In this document: positions 35,714-43,281 of the stretch, piece by piece
Numbering within the stretch: position 1 is the first letter of the stretch
How the letters are laid out: every line of letters starts with the position of its first letter
Assembly: GCF_002584985.1 (NCBI RefSeq)
Contig: NZ_NUPZ01000022.1
Span: 1-64,000 of the forward strand
DNA: 64,000 bases
Source of the DNA: Bacillus sp. AFS029637
GTDB taxonomy: Bacteria; Bacillota; Bacilli; Bacillales; Bacillaceae_G
Direction of reading: 5' to 3'
Program-made: the position numbers and the translations under genes
The notes under the pieces: model-generated
What the model saw: the letters and a program-made list of their open reading frames with translations, nothing else
The model's database searches: none
What the model was told of the DNA's origin: nothing

Positions 35714-35860
35714 AAATTGAACAGGGATACCGGGGCAGGTACGTTTATTTTTAGATAATCTTCGTATTGAAAGGGTGATTTCAGGGGGGAGACACAGAGG
35801 TGAAGATTAGGATTTAAGGTGAAGGTAGTTTTATAGCTAGTGTAATATCGTAAATTAAAG
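35714..35860 (+). pseudogene. Duplicated 3' end of GH101 gene 1
   Basis: This stretch is a diverged copy of 31483-31631. GGGATACCGG, GCAGGTACGTTTATTTT, AGATAATCTTCGTATTGAAA, GGGGAGACACAGAGGTG and GTAGTTTTATAG follow in the same order, including sequence past the stop codon. It encodes only the last ~20 codons and is frameshifted by an extra T. It flanks GH101 gene 2 opposite the original, so it marks either a lost third GH101 gene or the event that inserted gene 2. Confidence 0.75.
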
Positions 35861-35967
35861 GCCTATCCCGGAGGAGATATGTCTCATTGTGTTCATTGAA
35901 TCGTTGGAAACCGCTCTTGAAAAAATGTTCTTTTTTATGATTTTAGTGAGTTGTTACCAGTGAAAAG

Positions 35968-36028
35968 CAAGATGTCTAAAAAACACGACAAGATGTTTAT
36001 TGTAGAAGCGTTTTTACATACGTATAAT
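35968..36028 (+). promoter_or_regulatory. Promoter module P5 of the galE'-galT unit
   Basis: Half-sites CAAGATGTCTA (35968-35978) and CAAGATGTTTA (35989-35999), 21 bp apart; -35 TTGTAG (36000-36005), 17 bp, -10 TATAAT (36023-36028). TGTAGAAGCGTTTTTAC lies in the spacer. It has the best -10 of the five modules. Confidence 0.73.
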
Positions 36029-36048
36029 TTAAAAAAATAGCTTGCAAA

Positions 36049-36211
36049 ATGAGTGAGCGACCGAGATATGTTACTAGTTTGTTCGGGGAAAGAGATTCTT
36101 ACATGAGGGTGGAGGCCAACTCGTACGGTTGTCCATAAAATGATAAAAGATGCATGGAACTGGCATCTTAACAATCCAAAGGGCTATGAGGATCGAGGAG
36201 GGAAACGTTGA
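36049..36211 (+). pseudogene. galE: galE 3'-terminal remnant
   Basis: The frame ending at the TGA 36209-36211 reads GWRPTRTVVHKMIKDAWNWH then LNNPKGYEDRGGKR, which matches the C-terminus of UDP-glucose 4-epimerases (LGW, DAWNW, NPxGY). An in-frame TGA sits just before it at 36104-36106. A second frame upstream (from 36049: MSERPRYVTSLFGERD) fits the preceding part, so there is also a frameshift. Only about 50 of some 330 codons survive. The stop overlaps the galT start as TGATG, the old galE-galT coupling. Confidence 0.7.
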
Positions 36212-37695
36212 TGATATATCAAACAATCCAGCAGTTAATTGATCGTGCTATTGAAGCTAAATTGATTGAACGAGAAGATGAAATATATGTAAGGAATAAA
36301 ATTCTCTCTCTGTTTCGCTTAGATGATTTTGTAGTGGAAGTGTCAGCGGCTGTAAAGAAAGACATTCCAGAATTATTAGAAGAATTAATTGAATATGCTT
36401 GTACGCATGAAATTATTAAGAAAGTATTGGATGAGAAAGAGATTTTAGCAAGCGTAATTATGGATGTCTTTATGTCCAAACCATCCGCTATCAATGCATT
36501 ATTTTATGAGAAATACGAACAAAATCCTATGACTGCGACAGATTACTTCTATGAATTAAGTAAAAATAGCAACTATATCCAAATGAAGCAAATTGCCCAA
36601 AACATAAATTATAAAGTAAAAACGGAATATGGTGCCATTGATATAACGATTAACTTATCAAAACCAGAAAAAAACCCGGAACAAATTGCGAGAGAAAAAG
36701 CATTGGAAAGTAAGAACTATCCAAAATGTTTACTCTGTATTGAGAATGAAGGATATATGGGGAGAATTGGACATCCTGCACGCTCGAACCACCGCATGAT
36801 TCATATGAATCTTACAAACGAAAGATGGTTTCTGCAGTATTCTCCGTATATATATTACAATGAACACTGTATTGTATTGTCCGCAGAACACCGAAATATG
36901 AAAATTGACCGTCAAACGTTTATGCGTTTATTAAAATTTGTAGAAAGATTTCCACATTATTTCCTTGGTTCCAATGCAGATTTACCCATTGTAGGAGGAT
37001 CTATTCTAACCCATGACCACTATCAAGGTGGGAAATATGAATTTGCGATGGAAAAAGCACCGAACGACTTCGTTTTTGAACTGACCGAATTTCCGGGAAT
37101 TAGATGTTCTATTGTTAAATGGCCCATGTCAGTTATTCGCTTAAGAAGTGAAGACTTAGAACAATTAGTACATACAGGTGAGTACATACTAGATAGATGG
37201 CAGGGATATAGTGATTCTTCTGTTAATATATATGCTTTTACAAATGGAATTCCACATAATACGATTACACCGATCGCACGCTACCGGAATGGTATGTACG
37301 AATTGGATTTAGTTTTGCGAAACAATCGTATAAGTGAAGAGCATCCGCTCGGTATTTTCCATCCTCATGAGGAAGTGCAACATATTAAGAAAGAAAATAT
37401 TGGCCTGATTGAGGTAATGGGATTAGCTGTACTTCCTGCTCGTTTAAAAACAGAGCTTCAGGAAGTGAAGAAGTTCTTGCTTAATATTCCATGTGATATT
37501 CCATCGTATCATATACCGTGGGCGGAGCAATTAAAACTTCAATATGACAATGGGATAAATGAACAAAATGTACAGGAAGTTGTAAGAGAAGCAGTTGGGC
37601 AGAAATTTGTACAGGTGCTTGAAGATGCTGGCGTTTTTAAACGAGACGAAGAAGGGATATCGGCGTTTAAACGTTTCATTCAGACTTTAAAGTAG
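36211..37695 (+). CDS. galT: UDP-glucose--hexose-1-phosphate uridylyltransferase (class II GalT)
   Basis: 494 aa from the ATG at 36211 behind GAGGAGGG. Class II (Firmicute-type) GalT features are CLLCIENEGYMGRIGHPARSNHR, HRNMKIDRQTFMRLLKFVERFPHYFLGSNADLPIVGGSILTHDHYQGG (split motif; catalytic-type HDHYQGG near residue 270) and YRNGMYELDLVLRNNR. It exchanges UMP between UDP-glucose and Gal-1-P, exactly the sugar phosphate made by the GH112 phosphorylase. With galE reduced to a scrap, UDP-galactose must be epimerised by a GalE encoded elsewhere. Confidence 0.92.
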   Translation: MIYQTIQQLIDRAIEAKLIEREDEIYVRNKILSLFRLDDFVVEVSAAVKKDIPELLEELIEYACTHEIIKKVLDEKEILASVIMDVFMSKPSAINALFYEKYEQNPMTATDYFYELSKNSNYIQMKQIAQNINYKVKTEYGAIDITINLSKPEKNPEQIAREKALESKNYPKCLLCIENEGYMGRIGHPARSNHRMIHMNLTNERWFLQYSPYIYYNEHCIVLSAEHRNMKIDRQTFMRLLKFVERFPHYFLGSNADLPIVGGSILTHDHYQGGKYEFAMEKAPNDFVFELTEFPGIRCSIVKWPMSVIRLRSEDLEQLVHTGEYILDRWQGYSDSSVNIYAFTNGIPHNTITPIARYRNGMYELDLVLRNNRISEEHPLGIFHPHEEVQHIKKENIGLIEVMGLAVLPARLKTELQEVKKFLLNIPCDIPSYHIPWAEQLKLQYDNGINEQNVQEVVREAVGQKFVQVLEDAGVFKRDEEGISAFKRFIQTLK

Positions 37696-37778
37696 GTATG
37701 GACAGAAGGGAAATAGAGGTGCCTGTATATAACGATTAATTTGAAATTATCCATTTATTCAGTGAGGGAGGAAATAAT

Positions 37779-37895
37779 ATGGAGAAGTGTGAGCATAAAG
37801 AACTACGAGAGTTGAAACAAATGGGTGGTCCTATATTAATGGTGTGTATAAAATGTAATCAAATTCTTAAAGTACCATATGCAAAAATAAAGTGA
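37779..37895 (+). CDS. Small zinc-ribbon-like protein
   Basis: 38 aa behind GAGGGAGGAAATAAT, an excellent RBS. It has one CxH pair (EKCEHKEL) and one CxxC pair (MVCIKCNQIL) separated by about 19 residues, so a single metal-binding ribbon is plausible. It is 83 bp after galT and may be co-transcribed. Function not recognised. Confidence 0.6.
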   Translation: MEKCEHKELRELKQMGGPILMVCIKCNQILKVPYAKIK

Positions 37896-37914
37896 AAAAA
37901 CAATTAGAGGAGGT

Positions 37915-38089
37915 ATGAATATTTTGTGTAAATGGTTTGTAGCAAAATGATCTTTAACGAATTTATCAAACAAAGAACGTGCGAACGCAAGAGTTGGAAC
38001 CACAAGTATGGCGAGAAATTGCTTTAGCTGTGTCTTCATTAAAGGAAGCCGCACTCGCTGCACAATTATTTGTTGAAGAATTTCAATAG
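37915..38089 (+). pseudogene. Possible decayed small gene
   Basis: AGAGGAGGT is followed by a 12-codon frame (TTG or ATG start) that stops at 37948-37950. A second frame, 37958-38089, encodes ELEPQVWREIALAVSSLKEAALAAQLFVEEFQ without a start. The two could be one frameshifted small protein. No homologue is recalled; low confidence. Confidence 0.3.
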
Positions 38090-38108
38090 TTGTTTGCAGA
38101 ATAAGAAG

Positions 38109-38142
38109 AAGTGTCTCATATATCGTAATGAGGCACTTTTTT
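38109..38142 (+). terminator. Terminator ahead of Rrf2 gene
   Basis: AAGTGTCTCAT / ATGAGGCACTT with one G-T pair, then a T tract. Confidence 0.85.
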
Positions 38143-38171
38143 AGTTTACTCTAAAAAGTCTATGAAAAGGA

Positions 38172-38207
38172 TTGACTTATCTTTTTGTTGTAACTATAAT
38201 GATTACA
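38172..38207 (+). promoter_or_regulatory. Rrf2 gene promoter with autoregulatory-type dyad
   Basis: TTGACT (38172-38177), 17 bp, TATAAT (38195-38200). The imperfect dyad TGTAACTATAATGATTACA (38189-38207) covers the -10. The same 19-bp sequence with two changes lies before the DsbA-like gene at 38684-38702, so the Rrf2 protein probably binds both. Confidence 0.7.
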
Positions 38208-38224
38208 TCGAGGTGGTGATCACA

Positions 38225-38656
38225 ATGAAAATTAGTAGCCGCTTTTCTATAGCAGTTCATATTTTATCCATTTTGAAAAACAATCCATCTTCACTTTGCA
38301 CTTCAGACTATATGGCTGAGAGTGTAAATACAAATCCAGTAGTCATTCGTAAAATTATGTCGTACTTAAAACAAGCTGGCTTTGTTTACGTAAATCGAGG
38401 TCCAGGTGGTGCTGGATTATTAAAGGATTTACATGAAATCACATTGTTAGATGTGTATCATGCAGTGAATGTAGTGGAAGAGGATAAACTATTTCATATT
38501 CATGAGCAACCAAATCCAGATTGTCCAATTGGCGCGAATATTCAAGCTGTATTAGAAGTTATTTTGATTCAAGCACAATCCGCGATGGAAGAAGTTTTGA
38601 GAAATATTACGATGGCGCAGTTGTTTGAATCGTTGCAAGAGAAAATGAATGCTTAA
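38225..38656 (+). CDS. Rrf2-family transcriptional repressor (YwnA-like)
   Basis: 143 aa from the ATG at 38225 behind GAGGTGGTG; the open frame from 38162 would include the promoter. Winged helix: SSRFSIAVHILSIL, ESVNTNPVVIRKIMSYLKQAG (recognition helix), VNRGPGGAGLLKD wing. The C-terminus LFHIHEQPNPDCPIG, IQAVLE resembles B. subtilis YwnA. The three-Cys Fe-S cluster loop of IscR/NsrR is absent, but single Cys residues could sense thiol stress. It is followed by a DsbA-like oxidoreductase and a nitroreductase, a typical electrophile or disulfide-stress set. Confidence 0.85.
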   Translation: MKISSRFSIAVHILSILKNNPSSLCTSDYMAESVNTNPVVIRKIMSYLKQAGFVYVNRGPGGAGLLKDLHEITLLDVYHAVNVVEEDKLFHIHEQPNPDCPIGANIQAVLEVILIQAQSAMEEVLRNITMAQLFESLQEKMNA

Positions 38657-38683
38657 ATAATATTTATATTTTTTTGTTATTAA

Positions 38684-38702
38684 TGTAACTATTTTGATTA
38701 CA
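38684..38702 (+). promoter_or_regulatory. Second copy of the Rrf2-type operator
   Basis: TGTAACTATTTTGATTACA matches the 38189-38207 dyad at 17 of 19 positions and lies 25 bp before the DsbA-like start. Confidence 0.65.
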
Positions 38703-38727
38703 ACAATGAAGGTAAGGTGTAAAAATT

Positions 38728-39378
38728 ATGACTGTAAAAATGAAAGTATACTCAGATTTTATATGTCCGTTTTGTTTTTTAGCAAAAGGTCCATTAGATG
38801 AAGTAGCGAAAGCGAAAGATGTAGAAATCGAATGGATGCCATTTGAATTACGTCCAAGTCCATATTCAAAAATAGATCCTTGGAACGAACCAGATAAATT
38901 AGGTTCATGGGATGCGTTCATTCGTCCTACAGCGGAGAAATTAGGAATTGAAATGCGTCTACCACGTGTTTCTCCGCATCCATATACACATTTAGCTTTT
39001 GAGGGATGCCAATTTGCGAAAGAACATGGACTAGGAAATGAATATCATCACCGTGTATTCACAGCATTTTTCCAAGAGGAACAAAACATTGAAGATATTG
39101 ATGTGTTAACAAAATTAGCGGTAGAAGTAGGTCTTCCTGAAGCTGAATTTAAAGATGCTTTAGTAACTCGTAAATATAAAGAAAAACATCAAGAAGCAAT
39201 TCAGCACGCATATGATGAAGCAAACATTATGGCTGTCCCAACTATTATGATTGGAGATGAAGTCATTCAAGGGCTTGCGAGTAAAGAAACGCTAGAAAGA
39301 GTCATTGATAAAGAAATTGAAAAGGATAAAATAAATTCATTTGAGGGCATGCAATGTAATACGGATGGATATTGCTAA
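38728..39378 (+). CDS. DsbA-family oxidoreductase (FrnE-like)
   Basis: 216 aa. Thioredoxin fold with the active site DFICPFCFLAKG (CPFC, about residues 13-16), an inserted helical domain, and the cis-Pro motif IMAVPTIMIGDE (near 170). There is no signal peptide, so it is cytosolic, like FrnE. The C-terminus adds two further cysteines (MQCNTDGYC), possibly a second redox pair. RBS AAGGTG. It is probably co-transcribed with the nitroreductase and controlled by the Rrf2 protein. Confidence 0.87.
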   Translation: MTVKMKVYSDFICPFCFLAKGPLDEVAKAKDVEIEWMPFELRPSPYSKIDPWNEPDKLGSWDAFIRPTAEKLGIEMRLPRVSPHPYTHLAFEGCQFAKEHGLGNEYHHRVFTAFFQEEQNIEDIDVLTKLAVEVGLPEAEFKDALVTRKYKEKHQEAIQHAYDEANIMAVPTIMIGDEVIQGLASKETLERVIDKEIEKDKINSFEGMQCNTDGYC

Positions 39379-39432
39379 TTTGTTTATCATGAAATAACTA
39401 AAATGAAAAAACATACATTTGGAGGAATTACC

Positions 39433-40035
39433 ATGTCAGCAACTACAACAAATTTAAAAGAAGCGATCGTGAACCGCCGTTCAATTCGTAAAGTAACAAA
39501 AAACGATGCAATTACGAAAGAAAGAATTGAAGAAATTTTAAAAACAGCTTTACATGCACCAACTTCATTCAATATGCAAAGTGGCCGTATGGTCGTATTA
39601 ATGGATGGAGAACATGAAAAGTTTTGGGATATTGTAAAAGAAACGCTTAGATCACGAGTACCAGCAGAAAACTTTGAAGCGACTGTAGAAAGGCTAAAAG
39701 GATTCCATACAGGTGTAGGAACTGTATTATTCTTTGAAGATCAGGCGACAGTAGAAAAGATGCAAGAAAACGCTCCATTATATAAAGAGCAGTTCCCATT
39801 CTGGTCTCATCAAGGAAATGCAATGTTACAACATACTGTATGGATGCTATTAGCTGCTGAAGGAATCGGAGCGTCATTACAACATTATAATCCAATCGTA
39901 GACGCAGAAGTAAAAGAGACTTGGAGCATTCCAGCTAAGTGGAATTTAGTAGGACAAATGCCATTTGGTGAACCAAATGAACAACCGGGAGAAAGAACAT
40001 TTTTACCTACTGAAGACGTAGTGAAATTTTATTAA
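39433..40035 (+). CDS. Nitroreductase-family FMN oxidoreductase
   Basis: 200 aa from the ATG at 39433 (GGAGG, 9 bp upstream); the in-frame ATG at 39403 lacks an RBS. The motif IVNRRSIRKVTKNDAI binds FMN phosphate; LHAPTSFNMQSGRMVVL, GNAMLQHTVWMLLAAEGIGASLQHYN and the C-terminal QMPFGEPNEQPGERTFLP are family landmarks. The dimeric cytosolic enzyme uses NAD(P)H to reduce nitro compounds or quinones. A terminator follows. Confidence 0.88.
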   Translation: MSATTTNLKEAIVNRRSIRKVTKNDAITKERIEEILKTALHAPTSFNMQSGRMVVLMDGEHEKFWDIVKETLRSRVPAENFEATVERLKGFHTGVGTVLFFEDQATVEKMQENAPLYKEQFPFWSHQGNAMLQHTVWMLLAAEGIGASLQHYNPIVDAEVKETWSIPAKWNLVGQMPFGEPNEQPGERTFLPTEDVVKFY

Positions 40036-40055
40036 AAAATAGAATATAAAACGAG

Positions 40056-40089
40056 AAGGAAGTTGTGCTTAGAAGCAGCTTCCTTTTTT
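40056..40089 (+). terminator. Terminator of the DsbA-like/nitroreductase unit
   Basis: AAGGAAGTTGTGCTT pairs with AAGCAGCTTCCTT (one or two mismatches), then TTTTT. Confidence 0.75.
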
Positions 40090-40161
40090 GTATGGGTGTT
40101 AATTTATGTGTATTTAGGGAAGGAATATAAGAAATAAACTGATGAAAAAGGAAGTGGAAAC

Positions 40162-40302
40162 ATGGGTAATGAGAAAAAATATACAGTGGTAGGTACTGAT
40201 GTTGAGGAAGTAAAGCGTTTAAATAAAAATTCAGGGTTAACTTATAACCAAGTAAAGGAATTATTAGCAAAGCAAATGCAAAAAAAGAACCGATTAGATT
40301 GA
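40162..40302 (+). CDS. Small conserved-looking hypothetical protein
   Basis: 46 aa behind AAGGAAGTGG. Sequence begins MGNEKKYTVVGTDVEEVKRLNK and ends with a basic tail (KQMQKKNRLD); the middle is one amphipathic helix. The TDVEEVKRLNKNSG stretch faintly recalls gamma-type spore proteins, which is not enough for a call. It stands alone between two terminator-like hairpins. Confidence 0.55.
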   Translation: MGNEKKYTVVGTDVEEVKRLNKNSGLTYNQVKELLAKQMQKKNRLD

Positions 40303-40610
40303 AGTAATTAAGTTTTTTATTTAGCATTTTGTCTAGAGAGTTACGGGGAATATAACTCTCTGAACAGCAGCCGAAAAATAAAAAATCACCTAAGCTGTAA
40401 TAGATTATACGAAAAAAATGAACTTCACAGAAATATGTTGCTGGGCTGATTTCGAAAGAATCTAACAATATGAAAAGAAAAAAAGGATTCTTTCCAATTA
40501 GTAAGAAAGATTGTCTATATAAGTTCATAAAATGTAATAGTATTACAATGAATAAGTACGTTTTGTAATATAGCCAATTTCCATCCGTTGAAGGGGGAGG
40601 TTAATTTTTA
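40303..40610. other. Intergenic before AI-2E family gene
   Basis: It holds a hairpin AGAGAGTTA / TAACTCTCT (about 40335-40362, no T tract), a 9-bp dyad GAAAGAATC / GATTCTTTC (40454-40494), and the palindrome TGTAATAGTATTACA (40533-40547), a candidate operator 63 bp before the start. No gene seen. Confidence 0.4.
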
Positions 40611-41624
40611 ATGAATGAAGTGAAAAATTTTTTTCGAAGTAGAGGGTTTCAACGTTTTCTCGTGTTAATAATAGTAGCGCTTGTATTATACGGATTAAAA
40701 AGTATGATTAATTTAATATTAATTACGTTTATACTGACATTTTTAATGGATCGGTTTCAACGTTTTATATCAAAAAAATTGAATGTGAATCGAAAAATTG
40801 TTATCGCATGTTTATATATAATATTAGTTTCCTTTATCGGCACGACATTGTATAAATATTTACCTGTACTAACGATACAAATTTCACAGTTGATTTATCA
40901 ATTTAAGTTGTTTTTTCAAAACCCACCTGATAATGAAATTATTAAATATGCACTTTCGACAATTAATGGAATGGAAGTATCAAAGTATATAGAACAAGGT
41001 GTAGATGTTATATATCAATCGATAACAAATATAGGGAAGGTAAGTTTACAAATATTATTGTCTCTAATTTTAAGCTTATTTTTCTTACTAGAAAAAGAGC
41101 GTATTATTACATTTACTTCTAAGTTTAAAGATAGTAAGTTAAAGATTTTTTATGAGGAGATTGCATACTTTGGTGAAAGATTTGCAAGATCGTTCGGTAA
41201 AGTAATTGAAGCACAGTTTTTAATTGCGGTTGTAAATTGTATTCTTACTGTTATTGCATTAATCGTTTTAGGATTTCCACAGCTACTCGTATTAGCTGTT
41301 ATGATTTTCCTACTAGGATTGATTCCGGTTGCAGGTGTGATTATTTCTTTGTTTCCACTTTGTATCATTGCATATAACGTAGGCGGAGTTATATACGTTG
41401 TATACATACTTGTGATCATTACAGTAATCCATGCTCTTGAAAGTTATTTTTTAAACCCGAAGTTTATGTCTGCGAAAACAAATTTACCAATCTTTTATAC
41501 ATTTATGATACTCATCTTTTCAGAGTATTTCCTCGGAATATGGGGACTTATTATCGGGATACCAATCTTTATCTTTTTCTTAGATGTACTTGATGTAAAG
41601 AATGAGGAAGCGATTAAAAAATAA
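40611..41624 (+). CDS. AI-2E family transporter (UPF0118/YdiK-type)
   Basis: 337 aa behind GGGGGAGG. About eight hydrophobic segments. The order is a short cytoplasmic N-terminus, two helices, an amphipathic middle region (LYQFKLFFQNPPDNEI-like), and a C-terminal membrane bundle with FLLGLIPVAGVIISLFPLCIIAY and ALESYFLNPKFMSAKTNLP, the family signature. Members export AI-2 or act as Na+/H+ antiporters; the substrate here is not known. Single-gene unit with a perfect terminator. Confidence 0.87.
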   Translation: MNEVKNFFRSRGFQRFLVLIIVALVLYGLKSMINLILITFILTFLMDRFQRFISKKLNVNRKIVIACLYIILVSFIGTTLYKYLPVLTIQISQLIYQFKLFFQNPPDNEIIKYALSTINGMEVSKYIEQGVDVIYQSITNIGKVSLQILLSLILSLFFLLEKERIITFTSKFKDSKLKIFYEEIAYFGERFARSFGKVIEAQFLIAVVNCILTVIALIVLGFPQLLVLAVMIFLLGLIPVAGVIISLFPLCIIAYNVGGVIYVVYILVIITVIHALESYFLNPKFMSAKTNLPIFYTFMILIFSEYFLGIWGLIIGIPIFIFFLDVLDVKNEEAIKK

Positions 41625-41629
41625 TAGAA

Positions 41630-41670
41630 AATAACCGATGTTTTCAAGGAGCGAAAACATCGGTTATTTT
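41630..41670 (+). terminator. Terminator of AI-2E family gene
   Basis: A perfect 16-bp stem AATAACCGATGTTTTC / GAAAACATCGGTTATT, then TTTT. Confidence 0.92.
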
Positions 41671-41728
41671 ATCTTGAAAAATATTAATTGACAGAAGCAA
41701 ATACATAGTAAAGACGGACGGAACGCTA

Positions 41729-41747
41729 CTGATTAAAGTTTTACTTT
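41729..41747 (+). repeat. Possible bcr1 3'-end fragment
   Basis: CTGATTAAAGTTTTACTTTA resembles the end of the full bcr1 copy (CTGATTAAAGTTTCACTTTA) with one change. Only about 20-25 bp are alike, so it may be a truncated copy or chance. Confidence 0.3.
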
Positions 41748-42030
41748 ATTTTTTCTTAGCAGGTGGAAGTTTAATGAATTTATTGGCTAGTAAAGCGATA
41801 GTAACAGCAGTAAAAAGAAATACTGCGATTATGCTAATTCCCATACCTGTCCAGCCTCCGATAAGGAAGATGCTTATCGGTATTGTTAATAAGCAAATAA
41901 TAAGTAGAATGAATCCGAGATTTTTGTCATGTTTTTGAGTTGGAAATAGAGTCCTGATGATTAAAAAGAGGAAAAGGATTAAGGATGAAATAGCCAATAA
42001 GAGGATTACAATTGTCCAAGAATCATTCAT
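41746..42030 (-). CDS. Small three-helix membrane protein (YesK-like)
   Basis: 94 aa behind GAAAGGAGTGG. Three hydrophobic segments: IVILLLAISSLILFLFLIIR, LGFILLIICLLTIPISIFLI and GISIIAVFLFTAVTIALLA. It has a basic C-terminus (PPAKKK). The arrangement is like the YesK family; function unknown. It is upstream of nothing on its strand and stands alone. Confidence 0.65.
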   Translation of the reverse strand: MNDSWTIVILLLAISSLILFLFLIIRTLFPTQKHDKNLGFILLIICLLTIPISIFLIGGWTGMGISIIAVFLFTAVTIALLANKFIKLPPAKKK

Positions 42031-42095
42031 AAAACCACTCCTTTCTATTATGGATAATATTATGGTTTAGAGTGAGGGGGAACAATAAAAATATA

Positions 42096-42127
42096 AAAAG
42101 CAATCCAAAATAAATTGGATTGCTTTT
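42096..42127 (-). terminator. Terminator of ldh
   Basis: AAAAAGCAATCCAA / TTGGATTGCTTTTT with an AATAAA loop, 13 bp past the leftward ldh stop; T tract on both strands. Confidence 0.88.
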
Positions 42128-42139
42128 TGGAATATAAGA

Positions 42140-43180
<1,041 letters not shown>

Positions 43181-43281
43181 TCAAGTAATTGAAAATGTAT
43201 CCGCTCAATAACATGAAAAACATAGGAATCATGTTAACCGAATATAATTCAGTAAAATCCTTTACAAAAGGGGAAAAGGGT

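Larger units (their letters stand above)
35323..36048. other. Intergenic: P4 leader, GH101 scar, P5 promoter
   Basis: Between GH101 gene 2 and the galE remnant there is no intact gene. It holds a leader of about 250 nt below P4, in which TAGATTACTTTTT is directly repeated (35460-35472 and 35571-35583). Then come P4 (35572-35632), a duplicated GH101 3' end (35714-35860), and P5 (35968-36028). Confidence 0.6.

Noticed and set aside
40335-40362. AGAGAGTTA/TAACTCTCT hairpin as terminator
   Set aside because: No T tract on either strand; noted only as a hairpin in the intergenic entry.
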